In this document: in pieces, positions 45,816 through 58,440 of the stretch
Position numbering within the stretch: the stretch's first letter is position 1
How the letters are laid out: each line of letters begins with the position of its first letter
Assembly (NCBI GenBank): GCA_039720395.1
Contig: CM077820.1
Coordinates: 10,887,338-10,951,337, forward strand
Length of the DNA: 64,000 nt
Source of the DNA: Liquidambar formosana
Taxonomy: Eukaryota > Streptophyta > Magnoliopsida > Saxifragales > Altingiaceae
Reading direction: 5' to 3'
The notes under the pieces: model-generated
What the model was told of the DNA's origin: nothing
The model's input: the letters and a program-made list of their open reading frames with translations, nothing else
Databases searched by the model: none
Program-made: the position numbers and the translations under genes

Positions 45816-45976
45816 TTTTGTTTCTTCTCTTACACAATCACCTAAGCTTCTCTAACCGATTAGCTTAGAAGAGTGTATTTGAGTTGTTGGCCGCTTGGCT
45901 CTTGGCCCTTGGGCTTGTATTCTTTTTCTTTTCTTTGTTTATATATACATCTTACTTACCCAAAAAAAAAAAAAAA
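44911..45976 (+). mobile_element. 5'-truncated L1-like LINE
   Basis: Inserted into the right terminal repeat of MULE 2 with a 14-bp target duplication AAATTTGGGGTATA (44897-44910, 45977-45990), and ends in about 18 A. It carries the end of ORF2 and a 3' UTR. The first 125 bases contain a 49-bp direct repeat (44909-44957, 44987-45035). Confidence 0.92.
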
Positions 45977-48416
45977 AAATTTGGGGTATAGTTAGTGACA
46001 CTAAAATGTAGTTTGCCCTTTTTTTTTCCTCTCACTTTTCCATTGCAACCAAACAAAGGAAAGTGTAATTCCTTACAATTTATTTTCTTTCCTTGGCAAA
46101 ATCCATGAACCAAACAGAGGGTTAAGGACGGGCAAAAAGCCTGAGCATATTTGTAGCTCGCTTTTCCGCAAAAATCCTCACCTCATCGTCGGCCATCTCA
46201 TCGTCCTCGCCACAGCTGTCTCCGATAGTACCATCGGCGGTCATTGGACAGCCTCACTAGAAGCCATCGCACTCGCTTAAAGAAGCCGATCGCTGTAGCA
46301 ATCCCTCAATCGGTACAGATTCCTCTCTCTCTCTCGCTCTCTGACTCACTTCCTCACCTATTTTGGTTCGATTTCTTCTACTTCTGTTCCGACAGATACG
46401 CAGATACAATTGATTTTTAGGGTTTTTTTATTCGATTTTTAGGGTTTTTGTTGTTTGGCTATGATTTCCTGTGCTGTGTATATAAACATATATATTTCTC
46501 TAGGTTTCTTTGCTTGTGTTGTGGAGTCGGTTCGTGGAGAAGTGGCTTTTCTTCAATTTGGAAGTGGTTTTCTGAGGTGTTGTCCAGATTGTCTGTTCTT
46601 CTATTCTGTTCTTGCTCCGGATATTTATCTTGGTTATTGGCATTTGGGTTGCGGTTTAATGTTCTCTTTGCTGTGTTTTTGCTCTCATAAACTAAATTGA
46701 GCAGTACTATGGTCTCAGTTTTTTGGTTTCTGTTGTTGGAGATCAATTTTGTGAATTCTTCCAAAGAGCTTTTCTCATAAAGGGTCTCTTCTGATTTGTT
46801 ATCTTAAGCATTGTAGTTTCCTTCAAGGGCCTGTTCGTTTGCTAAGAGTTTTAATTCAGAGATTTAAGGTTAATGTTGTTTGGATGGTCCTAGGATTTCA
46901 AAAAGACTTCTCTCTTTGACTGATTATTTGTAATAAAAGAAAATCTAATCTTGCCAAAATCATCTCAGGTCTTGTCAATTTAAGCTGTTCAAAACCGAAA
47001 ATCACTTCTTCTCTTTTCCTGGGATGAAGAAAACCAAAAATCACATATTTTAACCAGGTCACTTGATTTTTGGAAATGAAAAAAATGCCCCGACTGTTTA
47101 CCAACCAATTTTAGTCTAATAACTTTATGATTATTGTGCCCAAAAATGCCCTGACTGTTTACCAACCAATTTTATTCTAATTATTTTTTGGGTATAGAAA
47201 AATGGATATTGAGTATAATCGTTAGCAAGCTCATAACATTAATGAAGTTAGAATTTGCAATTGGAGTTTATAATCCTGCATTTCATGGGAATTGAGGTAT
47301 TCGCAGGTATTTTGGTTCCCGATAATCTTGTCAAATGAAGAGCCAAATTTCTATCAGTTCCTAATAGCTCAAAATTTCCCACCTTAAATTCATAGGTAAC
47401 GAACAGGCCCTTAAGGAATAATCTGTTCTTATTCATTTCAAGAAGCAATCACAAAGTAGGGTATGGAGTAATTCTCTGTAACATTCTGTTTTCACTCAAA
47501 GCATTTATGACTCCTTTTTTTGGACACTATATTAGTTGATTGATGTTATATACATTTCGCATGTTTTTATTTCCTTATGTTTTTTTAATTTTTTTTTTTC
47601 AATATTTATCATGACATTTATCTAACCTTGCATAGCATATTCTTGCTCCGTCAGATGCCCTGTTCAAGTGATGTTATATACATTTCACATGTTTTAATAT
47701 CCTTATGTTTTTTTTTTTTTATTAATTTTTTTTCAATATTTATCATGGCATTTATCTAACGTTGCATACCATATTCATGCTCCCTTAGATGCCCTATTCA
47801 AGAATGATTATGTGGATACAAGGTGGTTCTTACATTTTTTTTTCAACATTATGATACAGACTAATTCTTGACATAATCTATCTGTTGATAAGGGTAGTTG
47901 GCATCATTCTTGGATTGTCCATATGGACAGTTTAGGACTGCATACTTCTCAACTATTAGGTTTTGACATGTTGGATACATTTTTGGATCATTCGGTACAT
48001 TCTTTAGATGTTCTCTGCTACCCAAGTTTAGAGTGGGAAGTACAATGTACTTTACTCTCTTAATTATGTACCGGAGAACTATAGTGAAATGCTGCTGAAT
48101 TTTCTATAAATGTTTACAACATACAATCACCTAATAGTTAACAAGTATGCTTTTCTTAAATGGGATAGGACCACCAACCTTTATGAGTACACATTTTCAT
48201 TTTTTACATCACTACTATTTATTTGACATGATGTTATAATCACAATTAGCATAATACAACACTTATGTACTTAGGCGAGTGCCTAGACAACACGTGTTTT
48301 GACAACTATGTTTCCTGATTAGTTTCTTTTACTTTTACTTTTCTTTTTCCTTCTTGGAACTATTATTTGTTTTTTGTTCATAGACATTTCATTGGCAAGT
48401 TGAATTCAGTGGGGAA

Positions 48417-48943
48417 ATGAATGCTGCTGATGAAGAGTGTTATAAACCTCCACTAGAATTTCCGGAGGATGTGAAGGAAGAGGAACCCCTTGTTGAACTC
48501 AGTTTGACGGATTCAACAGAGCTTTGGCTAATTCAGTGGCCTATTAATCACATAAGATTTCCTTTCAGCCTTTAGGCTCTTGTTGTTTCCATCAAATCTC
48601 GGGGATGAACAATACAATACCAGGTTCATTACAAACTGTAATAGTTATGATGATGTTGTGATTTTCTTACACTAGATAAAAAAGTGATGGAAACGATTTT
48701 CTTTTATAGAAAACTTTCGTGGCGGCCCAACTAATGTTCAAATGGCTCGTGTTGATAAATTTCTTGTGTTCAGTCACCTCAACTTAGTATGAACTTGTTT
48801 GATTAGGCAGCCTAACTGAAGAGACTAAAATAAAAGTAAACATCCGAAAATGCCTTCCATGGCAACAAATGGAATCTTTCTTCCTTTCTTTTTTCTCTCT
48901 TTTTTGGTGGTGGTAGGCCTCTTCTTCTTTCTTTTTTTTTTTT

Positions 48944-48974
<31 letters not shown>

Positions 48975-49386
48975 GTGCTTAATTTAAGATTTTTAGCCGC
49001 ATTGAGTTTATTATGTTACTTCATGTGTGTTGCAGCCTCCTGATTTTGATGGGCAAGAATTTTCCCTCAAGCTTCATCATGATGGAAAGTTGGGCAGTTT
49101 TGAGGGGTCATCTGGTGAGTGTAAATTTCCATCTGTGATGTGTATGGAAAATTTTCATTTTGACACCCATTTTTCCATGTTTACCATGCAAACTCAATCT
49201 CTAAAGTAGCTTGATCTGAATGTGAATTTACCCATTGGTATATGCATTCTTTAGCAAAATTCTATATTGTGATTTGTGGATCAATATTACTCATTATGGC
49301 AGGAAAGCTATATGACATGGTCAGTTTTCCATCTCAAGAACCAGATGCGACAGTTTTTCTATCATCTGCATCAGAGTCAAAAATTG
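48417..49386 (+). pseudogene. Mediator-associated protein 2-like gene, copy 2, last exon missing
   Basis: Exon-like blocks 48417-48551, 49036-49114 and 49303-49386 match those of copy 1 and keep open frames. The first has a two-codon insertion (KEEEP). Its donor reads CAC|ATAAGA instead of CAC|GTAAGA, so normal splicing should fail, and read-through stops eight codons later. The exon encoding VGKISRR onward is absent because the duplication ends before it. The gene is therefore broken at two points that differ from those in copy 1. Confidence 0.75.
48929..48975. repeat. T tract followed by a G run of about 22
   Basis: The paralogue of the intronic tract at 31838-31900. Runs of this kind vary in length and are prone to sequencing error. 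Confidence 0.85.
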
Positions 49387-50753
49387 GTAAGCAGAAACAA
49401 TGTACATTTTTCCCTGTGTTCAATAAAAATTTCCTAACATTGTTTTGGGATTGTATTACCCCTTATGCAAGATTAAGAATCAGCTTTTCTGGTTGCAATT
49501 ATGTAACTTCTTTGTTGCATAAATTAATCTAATATACATTTATCCTGCCATGTGAGATTTGACTTGTTTATACGGACCATATATAACCCACCTATTTGTC
49601 CCCAAGAAAGCTTTTTTGCAACTTGGTGCTAATGTCTTGCATGTCTTCTCTTTCTATCTGTTGTTGAGCACATTTGTTTACATGACAGTGCAACTTTGTT
49701 CAATTCACCCTGAGAATTGATGGGCCCATTTGGGAAATCTGGTTTTTGGTCCAATCCGGTTCAAACTCAAGTCTGATAGGCATATCCATGTCAAGACATA
49801 TTTTATAATGAAGTAATGAACTAGTTTTCGATTGTAACCTGTTTGTCTAAAGCTGCATTTATTCCCTCTTTTCCTTCTGAAGTTATTTGGTTCTGTTATC
49901 TATTATATATGTACACACACACGCCCACGCCCGCGGCCCACCCGCCCACACACACAGAGCTTTGGTTGGCATATGCAATTTTAAAATTATAATTGTTCTC
50001 ATGACTTCAAAGTAAAATTAAGAAGTTTATGATTGGACAAAAACTTCAGTTCATCAACAAATCACAACCTTATTTAGGTCTAGAAAGTTAAAGCTGATAT
50101 GTAGAAAATTTGAAAGGGAAGTCCTGAAAGCCTAGAAAATCAACAAAATTTGTAGGAAAGCATGTTAGTCAGGAGTGCCTATGACAAATGTGAAGTTCTT
50201 GTGCAAAAGTGGACATGTCAGTCATTGCTGTTTAATTTTAAAAATGCCATGTTCTAGGGTGAAAACATAAAAAGGAATCTTGGAGGATAAACACTGTTGA
50301 ATTTGATGGATTTGTAATGAAGAAATAATCATTTATAAACTTTGGCTGTAAGCTTTATTGCAAGAAGACTCCATGTATGTAAAAGTCATGAAAAATTTAA
50401 AAAGTGAAACTATTAACCTTGGAATTTTTATTTTCTCCTATCAGAATTTTCCCCTGAACTTGAAACTTGAAAGTAGTCGTGAGTCAAGATGATAAGTTCA
50501 ATCACAAAGCCCTTACTATTTATACTGAAAAAGGCTACTGGAAACCTTGGATTGGATTAGCACTTGAAGGCAGATGATACTCTCCTATAATATCCTTAAC
50601 TGTTAAGCTTTAATTAACTGCTGCCCAAATCTGGTAATATCCCATAACTCTGTAAGCAATCACCTCTTCCCATGCTAGTGTATAATGTGCATCCAAAACC
50701 ACCACATAATGGGTGTAATCCGGGCATTTTGAGAATAAGTTTTTACGCACTCT

Positions 50754-51175
50754 GGAGTATGTATAGTTTCCTAATTTAATTTCTTTTTGTCTTTTTTAAG
50801 TTTTTATTTATTTTTTTCTGGTTGAGGACATGAGAGTGCGAAGCTAAATGAATGGGTGCTTTAGTTTAGAGACTTTTGTGGTTGCTTGGTTGATTTTTGG
50901 GTACTTGTGTGTTTGAATTTAAAAAATTCCAAAGCAACACATTGTATTTGTTGTGATTGAACTAAAACAAAAAATAAAAGTATTTGTTATTGGTTTATTA
51001 AATAGATTTTGTTATTTTCCAACAGAATGGCTAGCATTGACATGTTTGCCTCACCCTTTTGCCACCACTTACTTGATTGATGGATTTAACAGCTGTTTTA
51101 TCAGTCCGCAAAGCCTTAGATTTTTGTAGTGTTGCCTACATACAACGGTTTACATTCGAGAAAATTTACTTTTGG
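50754..51175. other. No gene seen
   Basis: Unrelated to copy 1 beyond 50753. AT-rich, nothing recognised. Confidence 0.5.
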
Positions 51176-52620
51176 CCTTTAAGTTTGTCATTCTCTAGGT
51201 ACTTCCAAGTTTCAACACTCCATATGCACCTGTTCCAACGACAAACACGATAACTGCCGGGGTGAAAAGGGTAAATAAGGTCCTTTATAGTTACAATAAA
51301 GGTATAAGCAACATGAAGTCATGCTGGAGAAGTTCCAAACAAATATTTTCACCAACACTTTTTTTTACCTTAATTGAAGGCAAATCTTGGAAATCTTGAA
51401 GTCATTTTTGGCTGAATTTCTTATAAACCTACCTGTTGAGAGTAAATAGTACATAGACTTTATGATAATCAAAATTAAGAAATTAAAAAAAACATAATAG
51501 TAATTAGAAATAATTTCACTCTTTTTAGCTGCATCCACATCTTTCATCACAATTTTTTAGAATAACATTGCCATGGGAAGTACTTGGAGATTGGACTTAT
51601 AATTTCAAGCTTTTATTAATAAAGCTTTATGTTTTGCAAATGGGGCTAATTTTGAGAATTTAAATATTAAATGGCCAAACATGGTTTTCAGACGGAAAAT
51701 TATAGATTTCTAATGTATGAGACTACACTTTTGAATATTATGGTTTTGTGCATTCTAGAATACCTAAAATGATAGTGGAACGTCATTGAACTTGAGTTAC
51801 TGTGTGTTTTGTTGGGTATTGTCTTGAATCACCATTTTAATTCATTTTAGTTGGGTATTTTTGACCCGACTCGTTCATTTATGTTATAAACTTATAACCC
51901 ACATATATAAGGGTTGGATTTTAGGGTTTCATCCTTATGCAAAGATAGTCAACTTGGGAGCCGTCATTGGGTGTTATTTAAATTTGTTCTTTTATTGCGC
52001 CTCCGCTCAATGTGTTTCCCCTTCCAAGTCTTGGGGTAAATGTGTCTTCCCCGAATTTCTACCATGGGTGATCCTATTTCTACGCTCAAATCTTAATTAC
52101 TAGGGAGATTTCAATAATGGAGACTGGCTGAATAGAAAGTCAAGCCCACATGGCCACATATGATATATATGTGGCATTCAAGTGAATAAATGAATAAATT
52201 GGAAAGGGTTTTGAAAATTGCTATGGATCTATGAAATGAGAATTGGTCTTAGACCTTAAACTTGTTTTGCTGTGAGTTAACTTTAATTGAAAATCAAGTA
52301 TTCTATATATTTTTTACGAACAATTTATCCCATTCTTCTGTTAGGAAGCCGGTAGTCATAATATTGGTGAGAAATGGGAAGTTACAATCCACAAGCAACA
52401 CGAATTATAACTTCAAAATTCAAGACATTTTTTCCCTTTTCAATATCGAACCTACTCTGCATTTCAAGGAGTCATGCGGGAGAAGTACTATGCACTTGCA
52501 GTGTAATCAGATTTCATATTTTAAAGGGTGTACAAATCTATACACTTGCGGTGTAGTTAGAAGTGACCTAAAGAATAATGAGAAGCACTTTGGAAGTATT
52601 TTATGAGAGAGAGAGAGCAG
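51176..52620. repeat. Repeat modules related to 660-1075 and 28.17-28.74 kb
   Basis: 51,176-51,330 and 52,350-52,600 match the two halves of 660-1075. The interval 51,550-52,310 between them matches module A, so A was inserted into, or rearranged with, the first repeat. Confidence 0.6.
51810..52010. mobile_element. 201-bp insertion with a 7-bp target duplication
   Basis: TGTGTTT flanks it (51803-51809, 52011-52017). The paralogue at 28471-28477 has a single TGTGTTT, an empty site. The insert starts TGTTGGGTATTG and contains CATATATAAGGG, a TATA-like sequence. Ends fit neither TG...CA with 5 bp nor clear inverted repeats; it may be a TRIM or solo LTR relic. Confidence 0.6.
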
Positions 52621-53230
52621 AGTATTTTGTAAATGTTTGATGTCCAAACATTTATTTTCACTACCTCATTTTTTCCTACATAGAAGGCCAATCTTGAATC
52701 ATATAAGATTATTTTGACATAGAGTTCCAACTTCCAAGCAAAATTTTGAAAGAGTTGGGTCTTTGGTTTATTTACGGAGTATTATTCATAATTTATAATT
52801 TATAATTATTTTGGCTGAGGGGTGTTTCTTATTTATAGCAATATTTAGGTGGAGAAGAGTTCATGTACCTATCCCAATTTCTAAAACCAAAACAATTTCA
52901 TGGGGTTGCCCCAGAATCATACATATTGTTTCAAGCTAAATTTTGGCATTTTTGTTTTTAAAATTTTGATAAATCACTGCCTAACCTGTCTTACCAATCG
53001 TGTCCCACCCAAGAAAAAAAAAGAGTAGATTAATCAGAATGGCCTAGTCAAGATCATGGCCGAACGTGAATAACAACTCAAGGAGATAATATTATCGATC
53101 AAATCCAACCCAATATTTACACTAAATACTTGTATGGCCAAAAATGAATTACACTTGTATTGACATTGACGTGCTGCTTTAATTTAGATACATTTATTGA
53201 CTGACTTCATAAAATGCAATGCCCCAATCT
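52621..53230. other. No gene seen
   Basis: AT-rich. 52,850-53,060 resembles 35,100-35,480 (shared TTCATGTACCT, CCAAAACAA); again a repeated intergenic module. Confidence 0.4.
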
Positions 53231-54200
53231 TCACGGGTAAACAGTAGGCTATAGGATTCAATATGACCATACTCAGTGATTGGTCTTGGAGAATTGCCAT
53301 CAAAACATATTTAAAAACGTATTTAAAAGTGATTCAATAAGACAAACAAGTTCTCTTCTCCCTTTTTTTTATTTTTATTTATTTTTTTTTTTTTGGGGTT
53401 AAGCAAGTACATATATTAAGGAAAAACCAAAAAACAACAGAAATCACAAACAAAAGCTTGTTCTATTTAAAAACCTGTTCAAAAGCGATTTTGTTTCTAT
53501 ATGGTGCGACCCACTAGTTCCAAATTGAAACCTATTAAATTGAGATCCCCATACCTTGATTGGCTGGCTTCATAGAGTCTTTGCCCACTTCTCACGGTTA
53601 CGTATAGCTTTCTATCAAATCATGAGACAACGACTATTGCAATGAATTGATAGCTTTTTTATTTATAGAGTTTGCCTAATCAAGTCTTCCCTCATTTTCC
53701 ATGTACCACTACTATTGCGAGACTTTATGGTCCAGTTTATTTGGGCGTCAAGAATATTGATTGCTTATTTTTTTTAATTAAAAAACACGCATTTCAATTT
53801 TGCTCTAAAGTATACAAAACAAATAAAAATAATAATATCATTTTAAAGATATTTTAAGAAATGAAATAAAAAAAAAATCATCGACTTTTAGAATGTGACA
53901 ATAATTTTGAAATATTTTTAAATGAAAAGGAGGCCAATAATATAGGAACGGGGGATAATTATTCTTAATCTTAATTCTAGGGGTGCATTATATGATCTAA
54001 CGTTTCAATCCATTTTTAGGTCTCATGCTTAATAGCTCATTAACACAAACGATTTTTGTCTAAGCATCGAGATGTTTAGAAAAACGATTTGTGTCTGAGC
54101 ATTCTTAATCTTATTCTAGGGATGGACCACAGATTGTTGTGCTTTCCTCATCATTCAATTGATTTGTGTTGCACAAAATCTTAGTCAAAGGGTCCATTTT
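53230..54200 (+). repeat. Receptor-cluster intergenic module with an orphan promoter
   Basis: 53,450-53,705 matches the receptor gene's upstream region (TTTCTATATGGTGC, CTTTGCCCACTTCTCACGG, AATGAATTGATAGCTTTTTT) but no coding sequence follows. 53,720-54,170 is the GTCCAGTTTATTTGGGCGTC module. A T tract plus GGGGTTAAGCAAGTACATA near 53,385 may be an antisense LINE end. Confidence 0.5.
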
Positions 54201-54369
54201 GTTACAATGCGCTTAGATTTCGTCCTCACTTGTATCCTAGTTCATAAGAGCTAGACATGAGTTCTATGTAATGGAACAAGCAATATTTCTTTTTGACGCC
54301 AACCAATTGACCACAATTGAGACCAACGAATTCCAAGAACTCCCACTTTATTTGCAAACAAATCTATTG

Positions 54370-54720
54370 ATATTTTGAGTTATTTCTTCCTAAATAAGGG
54401 AAATATATATAGTTTTAATCATAATTGTCTCAGTCTAATGATAACTTTTAATCCTTACAAAAGTTCTACTCAACAAAAAAATGGAAAGAAAAAGGAAAAT
54501 GAAAAACATGAATCATCTTTCCCAAAATTGTTTCAAACAATGTGGAAACTCTTATTGTTCCAAATGGAGGTGTTTGTGCTAAGACCCAACTTGTGAATGG
54601 AGACCAACTTGGGGTCTCTCTTTCATGTCGTGTGATACAATCTAGCTTGTAACAAAAAATCTGCATTATTGGAGCAATGTAATCTTGACACATCCAACAC
54701 CTTCACGATAGTGGTGTCTT
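54370..54720. repeat. Repeat unit, second copy at 60.49-60.87 kb
   Basis: Shared TTGAGTTATTTCTTCCTAAA, AATTGTTTCAAACAATGT and TTGTGAATGGAGACCAACT. No coding sequence. Confidence 0.65.
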
Positions 54721-55167
54721 CTTTTGAACACATCCATTTACTTGACTTTATCAAGTACAATTAATACCGCCATCCTCACGTTTGAAGATGACCGTATCCA
54801 CGAACTTGAATGATGCCCGCCTATTTTCCTGACTGATCTAGGATATTTTTAGGAAAAATGGAACTTGGAATTGTATTGAGGCTTGACAAATTGGGAACAC
54901 ATATCTATTTCTTGTTGGTTCCACTTGAGGCTTGGATCACTTTGCCCAAATTCCCAATCCAAAAATCAAACAACTATTCAACGTGTATATACGTGTTTAG
55001 TTAGACGTAATATATTTGGTTTGTTGGTTTTGTTCAGCTCATTAGACAATTGGTAGTATAATGCGGCCCAACATCAGCCTGTCATAACAAATTAGTATAC
55101 ATAAATATAAGAAAGTTTATAAAATCTAGTAGAAAATTAATAATAAAATAATATTATTGTTTACTAA
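54721..55167. other. No gene; repeated intergenic sequence
   Basis: 54,720-54,990 matches 58,600-58,900 (shared CATCCATTTACTTGACTTTA, GGCTTGACAAATTGGGAA). No coding sequence. Confidence 0.5.
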
Positions 55168-56471
55168 GGCTCTATTTGGTTCGCAGAAAGTGCAAGGGAA
55201 AGAAAAAAGAAGGGAAAAAAAATCTGAAGGAAAAAAAAAGTGAAGGAAAATAAAAAACTTTCCTTTGTTTGGTTGTTTAAGGAAAAATGAGAAGAAAAGA
55301 TAATAAATTATTGAGAATAGCAATTTTCGTTGGTCTGTGATTGGAGAAAAGAGAGGGACAAAAATGATAATAAAGTAGCTCTAGTTATCGTTTGACAACA
55401 CCATATGCATCCAAAAATATTGCCCCAAGCAGGGCCATCATCAATGTTTTTTGGTTTTTTTTTTGGGGAGGGGGTACATCATCATCACCAATGTTTAATC
55501 AACCTACCTTGCACATCTTGCTAATGTGACCATCTTTAACCACCCATGTGATAAAAAATGGTAAACAATGAATTAACCATCTTCCACAAAAGAACCCACA
55601 CCATAGCAACTAGCTCCACCTACCTTTATGATTTATGTAGTTATCACGCATGGACACATTATCTCTACTAGGAATGGCAGCTAAGACTGTCAACAGAAAC
55701 ATAAATCATTACTTTAGAGCCACAAAGTCCTTTGGAAACTGGTCTAAAGGGAAAGGACAAGAAGTTAGAAGATGCAGGAGGGGTCTAGAAGATGATATCC
55801 CAAAAGTTCTATGGTTCGAACTTTTTTAGGAATTTCATCAAACAGTTTGTAGGCTTTACTCTAATGTCAAATTAGTTAGACATGCAACAATCATATAAAG
55901 CAGAAAAAAGAGAGTTTTACCAAATGCAAAATCAACTCGAAAAAAAGGTGGGTTTGAGATCTGGCAAAACAAGAAGTATATGTTTACGAAGGGATAGGAA
56001 GCACGAGAGAGATAACACCAAATTAGAGATTGAACGTCATCCATCAAAACTGATTAAAAGTGGTCGCTCAGAGGAAATGGCCACCCAACTACCCATTTCG
56101 TCGGAGGTCGTTGGTCGGAGTTTGCATGCTATGGTCGGCATTCATATGTTGCTGGCAATAGCTGCTGATCGGAAGTTGAAAATTGTTTATTAGTACTCAC
56201 ACTGTCGGGACTTGGGAGGAGAGAAAGAGATTAGGACCAAATTAAGAGAAGAGAGGGCTGAAGAGCCCGATAAAATTTTCCTTTAATTTTTCCCAACTTT
56301 CCATACCTTTTCAAATGGAAAGTTGTTTTCCTTAAAAATTAAAATTTTTCCACCAACTTTTCCCAGTTATTTTTTCCCTCAAGATTTTCTTTAGTAACCA
56401 AACAAAAGAAAATGGATTCCTTACATTTTTTTTTTCCTTTCCCTCGTAGAATCCGTGAACCAAATAGAGCC
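55168..56471. mobile_element. PIF/Harbinger-like non-autonomous element (1304 bp)
   Basis: Ends GGCTCTATTTGGTTC on both sides (right end reverse-complemented), flanked by TAA (55165-55167, 56472-56474), the usual three-base Harbinger target duplication. The 103-codon ORF at 55882-56193 is Lys/Arg-rich and unrecognised; there is no DDE transposase or Myb-like partner. It is the intact relative of the nested element at 40.86-46.12 kb. Confidence 0.8.
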
Positions 56472-57100
56472 TAAATGAATTATCAGTTCTTTTTTCTTTT
56501 CCCAAAGGGTAAGATGCCTAAGGGAGAAAATCACGTGACTGAATCAATTGTGGGGGAATTACAAATTGGTCCGGCTACGGACAAATAATCAAATATGACT
56601 ACTAACTTCGTAATATATGACTACTGACTTAATTGGGAATGACTATTAGATTGTATTGACATGTAATTATTTGCCAATAACTAGACCAATCTGTAACTCG
56701 CCATCAACTATTGGTTTACTTATAGAGTTGAATGGCCAATTGGCCATTCGTAGGAAAAAAAAAAATTGAATAACAAAAAATGAATAATAAAATAATACAA
56801 ATCAATTATTGGTGCCTTTTTTCCTCCAAGGTAAGATGGGCAAAGGAGGAAATCATCTGACTGAATCAATTGGAGTATTGGTTTACTTGCATGTGGAGTT
56901 GAATGACAATTGGCCATTCGCAGAAGAATAAAAAAGGGAGAGAAGGCAGTTGGCTTTACTTCCATTTAATTGTTGCAGACACATAGTCAAAGGCGTTTAT
57001 ATATATGGGCAACATTTTTCGTAGTCCTCTATTCAAATAGCCAAATGAGTACTTGAATAAAAGGCAGCATATATTGTAAAAATAAATCGGTGCACAAATT
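56472..57100. other. No gene; short internal duplication
   Basis: TATTGGTTTACTTNNATNTAGAGTTGAATG and AATTGGCCATTCG occur twice (56,705-56,750; 56,875-56,925), together with AAATCANNTGACTGAATCAATTG. No coding sequence. Confidence 0.5.
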
Positions 57101-58440
57101 GTGATTTTAAATTTTCATCAAGACACGTAGCAATATTATAGAAAAACCATGAGGCTTAGAAAGCAGGAGAGAAAGGAAGAGCAAAAATGGGAGATACTTT
57201 AGAGTAGAAATATTACCAAGAAAAGCCTGCTGTAGACTAGCAATTCCAAGTCGTGGACCAACAACTCAACGAGGATAGATGTCACATACCATGCCATGTG
57301 AAAATTTTTTGTAAAAGAAATTATGCATTTGCCATATCCAACACGTTTCATGACATTGATGTGTTTTTTCAAATACGACATTTATTGACTGACTTCATAA
57401 AATGCAATGCCCCAATCCTTACGGGTAGAGATAGTGGATTTGAAGATGACCATATTTGATGGTTGGTCATGAATCATGCATGATTAATGTGGTGTATTTT
57501 TTGGACTAAGGATCTTTCGATGTGTATTGCAGATAATAACGTCAAGTGAGAAATTTCACACCATAGATATATATGGGCAATATTCCACGGTATTCATTGG
57601 AAAATTCATATATAATTTGTCGTATGCATTTTGGTGTCAAGTTATTTTCATGACCTCAGAAAATAAAGAAAATCTTTTTCTTTTTTTTAGCAAAACTATG
57701 AGGCTTAGATAGCAGGAGAGAAAGTAAAAAACAGGATAAAGGGAGATTCCTTAGGGCAAAAAATATCACAAAGAAATGCCAAATGTCATCGTAGACTAGC
57801 TATTCCCAAAGTCTCTAGTATTTTTGTTTTTTTGCGCGCCCAAGTCTTCAATGAGTATTGTCCCAAGTCTTTTTGTTCTTTTTTCTTTTTTTTTAGTACT
57901 GCTGGACTTTAGAGTCCACATTATTTGGGCGTAAAAAATACACCAAGTATTCATCATCTCACTAGACATTTTATTGGAACAATCCACCTTTAGATCTCAT
58001 GATTAATAGCTTTTTAGCACATACGCAGAGAGTACAATACCCAATGAATATTCACACTATATCTATCAAAGCTTTGTAAATTGGGAACTCGATCAGAGGA
58101 TGGCCATTGGTTGCTATGCTAGTGCTAGCTTGATCATCCAATTGATTTGTATCACACAAAATCTTGGTCAAAGGGTGTGAGAAAATGTCAAGTTTGGCTA
58201 AGTGACCATAGAATTCCATGGTGTCAGCTGCAAGAAATGATCAGCATCCATTAACTTTTGGGTTTTGCACATTAATTTGATTTTTCTGATAGAATTTTTA
58301 GAAAAATGTATTATGCAAATCAAATGATTAAAACTCATCTAATCAACATAATTTTTTGGCAAAATTGTTACTATTTTAAGCCCATTTAAACGTGATTTTT
58401 ATTCTCTCTTTTGCCACCTACTATTTGAACTTTCATGGCA
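57100..58440. repeat. Two successive copies of the receptor-cluster intergenic module
   Basis: ATGAGGCTTAGA occurs near 57,148 and 57,699. 57,540-57,660 matches the joined flanks of copia element 1 (ATTCATTGGAAAATTCATATA then GTATGCATTTTGGTGTCAAG), so it serves as an empty-site relative. 57,900-58,400 carries the distal receptor-upstream module. Confidence 0.6.

Larger units (their letters stand above)
43414..46018. mobile_element. MULE 2 with a LINE inside its right terminal repeat
   Basis: Terminal inverted repeats of about 190 bp: left GCAAACTACATATTAGTGTC onward; right, reverse-complemented, GGGCAAACTACATTTTAGTG. They run through AACTTTGCATAT to the CACGTGCACTC region. The flanks are T9 on both sides (43405-43413, 46019-46027), a 9-bp duplication, though in a T-rich site. 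No transposase. The 43.6-44.7 kb interior is GC-richer with several open frames and may be captured sequence; no protein recognised. The right repeat is split at 44911. Confidence 0.8.
40855..46124. mobile_element. Harbinger-like element carrying nested MULEs (left end uncertain)
   Basis: Its left part (TTGCAAGGGAAAGAAAAAAG, TGTTTGGTTATCTAGG) and right part (CCAAACAAAGGAAA, GAACCAAACAGAGGG) match the ends of the complete element at 55168-56471. The outermost bases are altered and a target duplication cannot be shown. The body is interrupted by MULE 1 and MULE 2. Confidence 0.5.
46126..50753 (+). repeat. Segmental duplication, copy 2 (4.6 kb)
   Basis: Aligns with 29186-33719. It begins just after the right end of the Harbinger-like element and stops at TACGCACTCT, about 30 bp before the position of the last-exon acceptor in copy 1. 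It has an extra local duplication near 47,655-47,800 (ATCATGGCATTTATCTAACG). Confidence 0.9.

Noticed and set aside
45358..45855. 165-codon ORF in the LINE
   Set aside because: Out of frame with ORF2; the true frame continues past the TAG at 45489 and encodes LINE-type motifs.
55882..56193. 103-codon basic ORF in the Harbinger-like element
   Set aside because: No transposase or DNA-binding motif; probably a chance ORF in purine-rich sequence.
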